Shown here: positions 62,994 to 64,000 of the stretch, piece after piece
Position numbering within the stretch: the first letter of the stretch is position 1
Layout of the letters: the number at the start of each line of letters is the position of its first letter
Assembly: GCA_030425195.1 (NCBI GenBank)
Contig: JAUIAV010000006.1
Span: 203,658 to 267,657, forward strand
Source: Gammaproteobacteria bacterium
GTDB lineage: Bacteria > Pseudomonadota > Gammaproteobacteria > Pseudomonadales > Azotimanducaceae
Direction of reading: 5' to 3'
DNA: 64,000 bases
The notes under the pieces: model-generated
What the model was told of the DNA's origin: nothing
The model's database searches: none
Seen by the model: the letters and a program-made list of their open reading frames with translations, nothing else
Position numbers and translations under genes: made by a program

Positions 62994-63022
62994 TTGTGCT
63001 GCGGCCATCCTTCGCGTAACGT
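62994..63022 (+). promoter_or_regulatory. Weak promoter candidate for the cold-shock gene
   Basis: TTGTGC (62994-62999), 17 bases, TAACGT (63017-63022), giving a leader of about 120 bases before the ATG, as usual for cold-shock genes. The -10 is poor. Nothing else is recognised in the 276 bp between the flanking genes. Confidence 0.3.
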
Positions 63023-63151
63023 CGGCGCGCGATCTACGTTTTGGCCTGCCTTCTGAATAGCTCACTCAAGGGCTCTCGTTTCAAGTCACCCACTATCAAG
63101 ATTGTTCGTCTCCGCGCCCGATTTGCGCGCGGCATTGCTATGGAGGCCAAT

Positions 63152-63355
63152 ATGGCTACAGGAACTGTAAAGTGGTTTAACCCGACCAAGGGTTTTGGGT
63201 TTATTCAGCCGGAGTCCGGCGACAAAGATGTCTTCGTACACATCAGTGCGGTCGAGAAGGCGGGTATGGCATCGCTGACCGAAGGTCAGCGCATCAGCTA
63301 CGAGTTGATCACCGATAAGGGGCGCACCTCAGCCGGTAATCTGCAGGCTGCCTGA
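63152..63355 (+). CDS. Cold-shock protein (CspA family)
   Basis: A 67-residue single OB-fold protein with RNP-1-like KGFGFIQ and RNP-2-like VFVHISAV, starting [14 protein letters not shown]. It binds single-stranded RNA/DNA and melts RNA structure. The ATG at 63152 has GGAGG at seven bases; the frame is open upstream because the leader lacks stops. A strong hairpin follows 13 bp after the stop. Confidence 0.95.
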   Translation: MATGTVKWFNPTKGFGFIQPESGDKDVFVHISAVEKAGMASLTEGQRISYELITDKGRTSAGNLQAA

Positions 63356-63368
63356 TACTCATGATCGA

Positions 63369-63398
63369 CAGCCCATGCAGGAGTCTCTGCGTGGGCTG
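63369..63398 (+). terminator. Strong hairpin after the cold-shock gene
   Basis: CAGCCCATGCAG (63369-63380) pairs with CTGCGTGGGCTG (63387-63398), a 12-bp stem with a single G-U pair and a 6-base loop. There is no T-run, so it may be a transcript-stabilising end or a weak terminator. Confidence 0.6.
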
Positions 63399-63491
63399 CC
63401 TCCGAGCTTTCGCCCTCTATCGATTGCTGGGCATACACTCCAGTCTTGCTGGTCACAGAACACTCTCAACGCCGTCACCAATAGAAAACCA

Positions 63492-63623
63492 ATGGCCAAA
63501 ACTCAATACAGCTTCGCCAAGCGTCAGCGGGAAATGGAGAAACGCAGGAGGGCGGAAGAAAAGCGTGAGCGTCGACGAAGTAGCAATCGTAGCGAGCCGG
63601 CGTCGGACAAGTCGCCCGATTAG
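63492..63623 (+). CDS. Small highly basic conserved protein
   Basis: A 43-residue protein rich in Lys, Arg and Glu: SFAKRQREMEKRRRAEEKRERR. Very similar small proteins occur widely in Gammaproteobacteria, often near cold-shock genes; the function is unknown. It begins at an ATG at 63492 without a strong ribosome-binding site. Confidence 0.65.
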   Translation: MAKTQYSFAKRQREMEKRRRAEEKRERRRSSNRSEPASDKSPD

Positions 63624-63676
63624 AAGCTATCTGACGTTATCTAGATATGTCGCCTATCGGTCGAGGTTGGCCGGAA

Positions 63677-63712
63677 TGGTGCATCCTCACAATCTGACCG
63701 CATTCGGTCGGA
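63677..63712 (+). repeat. Dispersed intergenic element, copy 7 (partial)
   Basis: ATGGTGCATCCTCACAATCT then GACCGCATTCGGTCGG. The left half matches copy 6. The right half is replaced by a short GACCG-CATT-CGGTC hairpin. It ends just before the GTG start of the next gene. Confidence 0.6.
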
Positions 63713-63717
63713 GTCTA

Positions 63718-64000
63718 GTGAAGAGGAGCTTTTCGTCCTGAACGCTCAGAAACGCTGGATCGAATTTGAAGGGGAGAACCCTGATTTGGCTGCTGTTGGG
63801 CAGCGCTTGCTGTATCAAGGTAAACATACAGCCTCAGCCTTCCTGGCAACCGTCGCACCCGATCAGGGGCCAAGGCTCCACCCTATCTTTCCCGTACTTT
63901 CTTCGGGGGATCTTTGGTTATTCATCGTAAACATGTCACCAAAGTATCGCGATCTAAGACGTAACCATCGCTTCGCATTGCATTCCTTGCCAACTCTGGA
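63718..64000 (+). CDS. Pyridoxamine 5'-phosphate oxidase-like protein, N-terminal part
   Basis: The frame remains open to the window end. It encodes RWIEFEGENPDLAAVGQRLL, ASAFLATVAPDQGPRLHPIFPVLS and SPKYRDLRRNHRFALHSLP, a pattern of general-stress and flavin split-barrel proteins. The GTG at 63718 has GGAG four bases upstream and follows the end of element copy 7. The gene is incomplete at the edge. Confidence 0.7.

Noticed and set aside
62876..63040. Eighth copy of the dispersed element before the cold-shock gene
   Set aside because: Only short resemblances (ACCGACTCGGGATGAGCCGG) are seen; neither CACAATCTGACC nor GAAAGCAGACATTCG can be aligned convincingly.
54054..63712. Calling the dispersed element an integron attC array outright
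   Set aside because: No GTTRRRY/RYYYAAC core pair is recognisable, copies differ strongly in length, no integrase gene is in the window, and several intervals hold divergent or multi-gene units. It is kept as an open hypothesis only.

Overview
This window is a piece of a high-GC chromosome from a gammaproteobacterium, probably a free-living aerobe. The evidence is the gene order fmdB-aspS-yebC-ruvCAB-tolQRAB-pal-cpoB-queE-queC, which is typical of Gammaproteobacteria. An HU-like protein with a Lys/Ala-rich N-terminus, a WrbA/DUF2069 pair and an AspRS resembling that of Pseudomonas point the same way. I cannot name the genus from sequence alone.

Layout. 0-3.8 kb: two short-chain dehydrogenases, an APH-like phosphotransferase with a small overlapping partner, then a DUF2834 membrane protein divergent from an XRE/MmyB-type regulator across a perfect inverted repeat. 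3.8-7.2 kb: tRNA-Lys(UUU), a MarR-carotenoid oxygenase pair, and a dps-peroxiredoxin/glutaredoxin pair behind an OxyR-like site. 7.3-18.4 kb: one long minus-strand run of sixteen genes covering tRNA charging, Holliday junction processing, envelope integrity (Tol-Pal) and queuosine precursor synthesis. 18.5-32 kb: HU gene with a long leader, proS, a lytic transglycosylase, envelope and redox genes, a propionyl-CoA-synthetase/racemase operon, an ABC exporter, an esterase and two unknown genes. 32.2-40 kb: a plus-strand chain (argC, aminotransferase, DEAD-box helicase, nitrilase, AI-2E-type permease, hisC, cupin, rhomboid) with four consecutive 4-bp overlaps. 40-54 kb: a PQQ-type sugar dehydrogenase fused to a diheme cytochrome, an LLM oxidoreductase, a Tat-exported molybdenum hydroxylase with its own cytochrome b, a histidine phosphatase, an rRNA methyltransferase, two metallo-beta-lactamase-fold proteins and a PNPOx-like protein.

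At about 54.0 kb the character changes. The DNA becomes visibly more A/T-rich, the long antisense open frames of the high-GC part mostly vanish, and the genes become a mosaic of small standalone functions in both orientations (CPBP protease, VOC, GNAT, SMP-30-like, GFA, TetR/GST/HD, DUF523, DUF3047, cold-shock protein). Between these modules a degenerate intergenic element of about 40-100 bp recurs seven times, always in the same orientation whatever the strand of the flanking genes. This cassette-like layout is the most unusual feature of the window. Its identity (integron-like, MITE-like or other) is unresolved.

Other points of note are two genes (queE and a membrane protein) whose only sensible start is a CTG overlapping the upstream stop as CTGA, an OxyR-type operator at dps, a possible leader peptide before the HU gene, and residues suggesting a non-discriminating AspRS.
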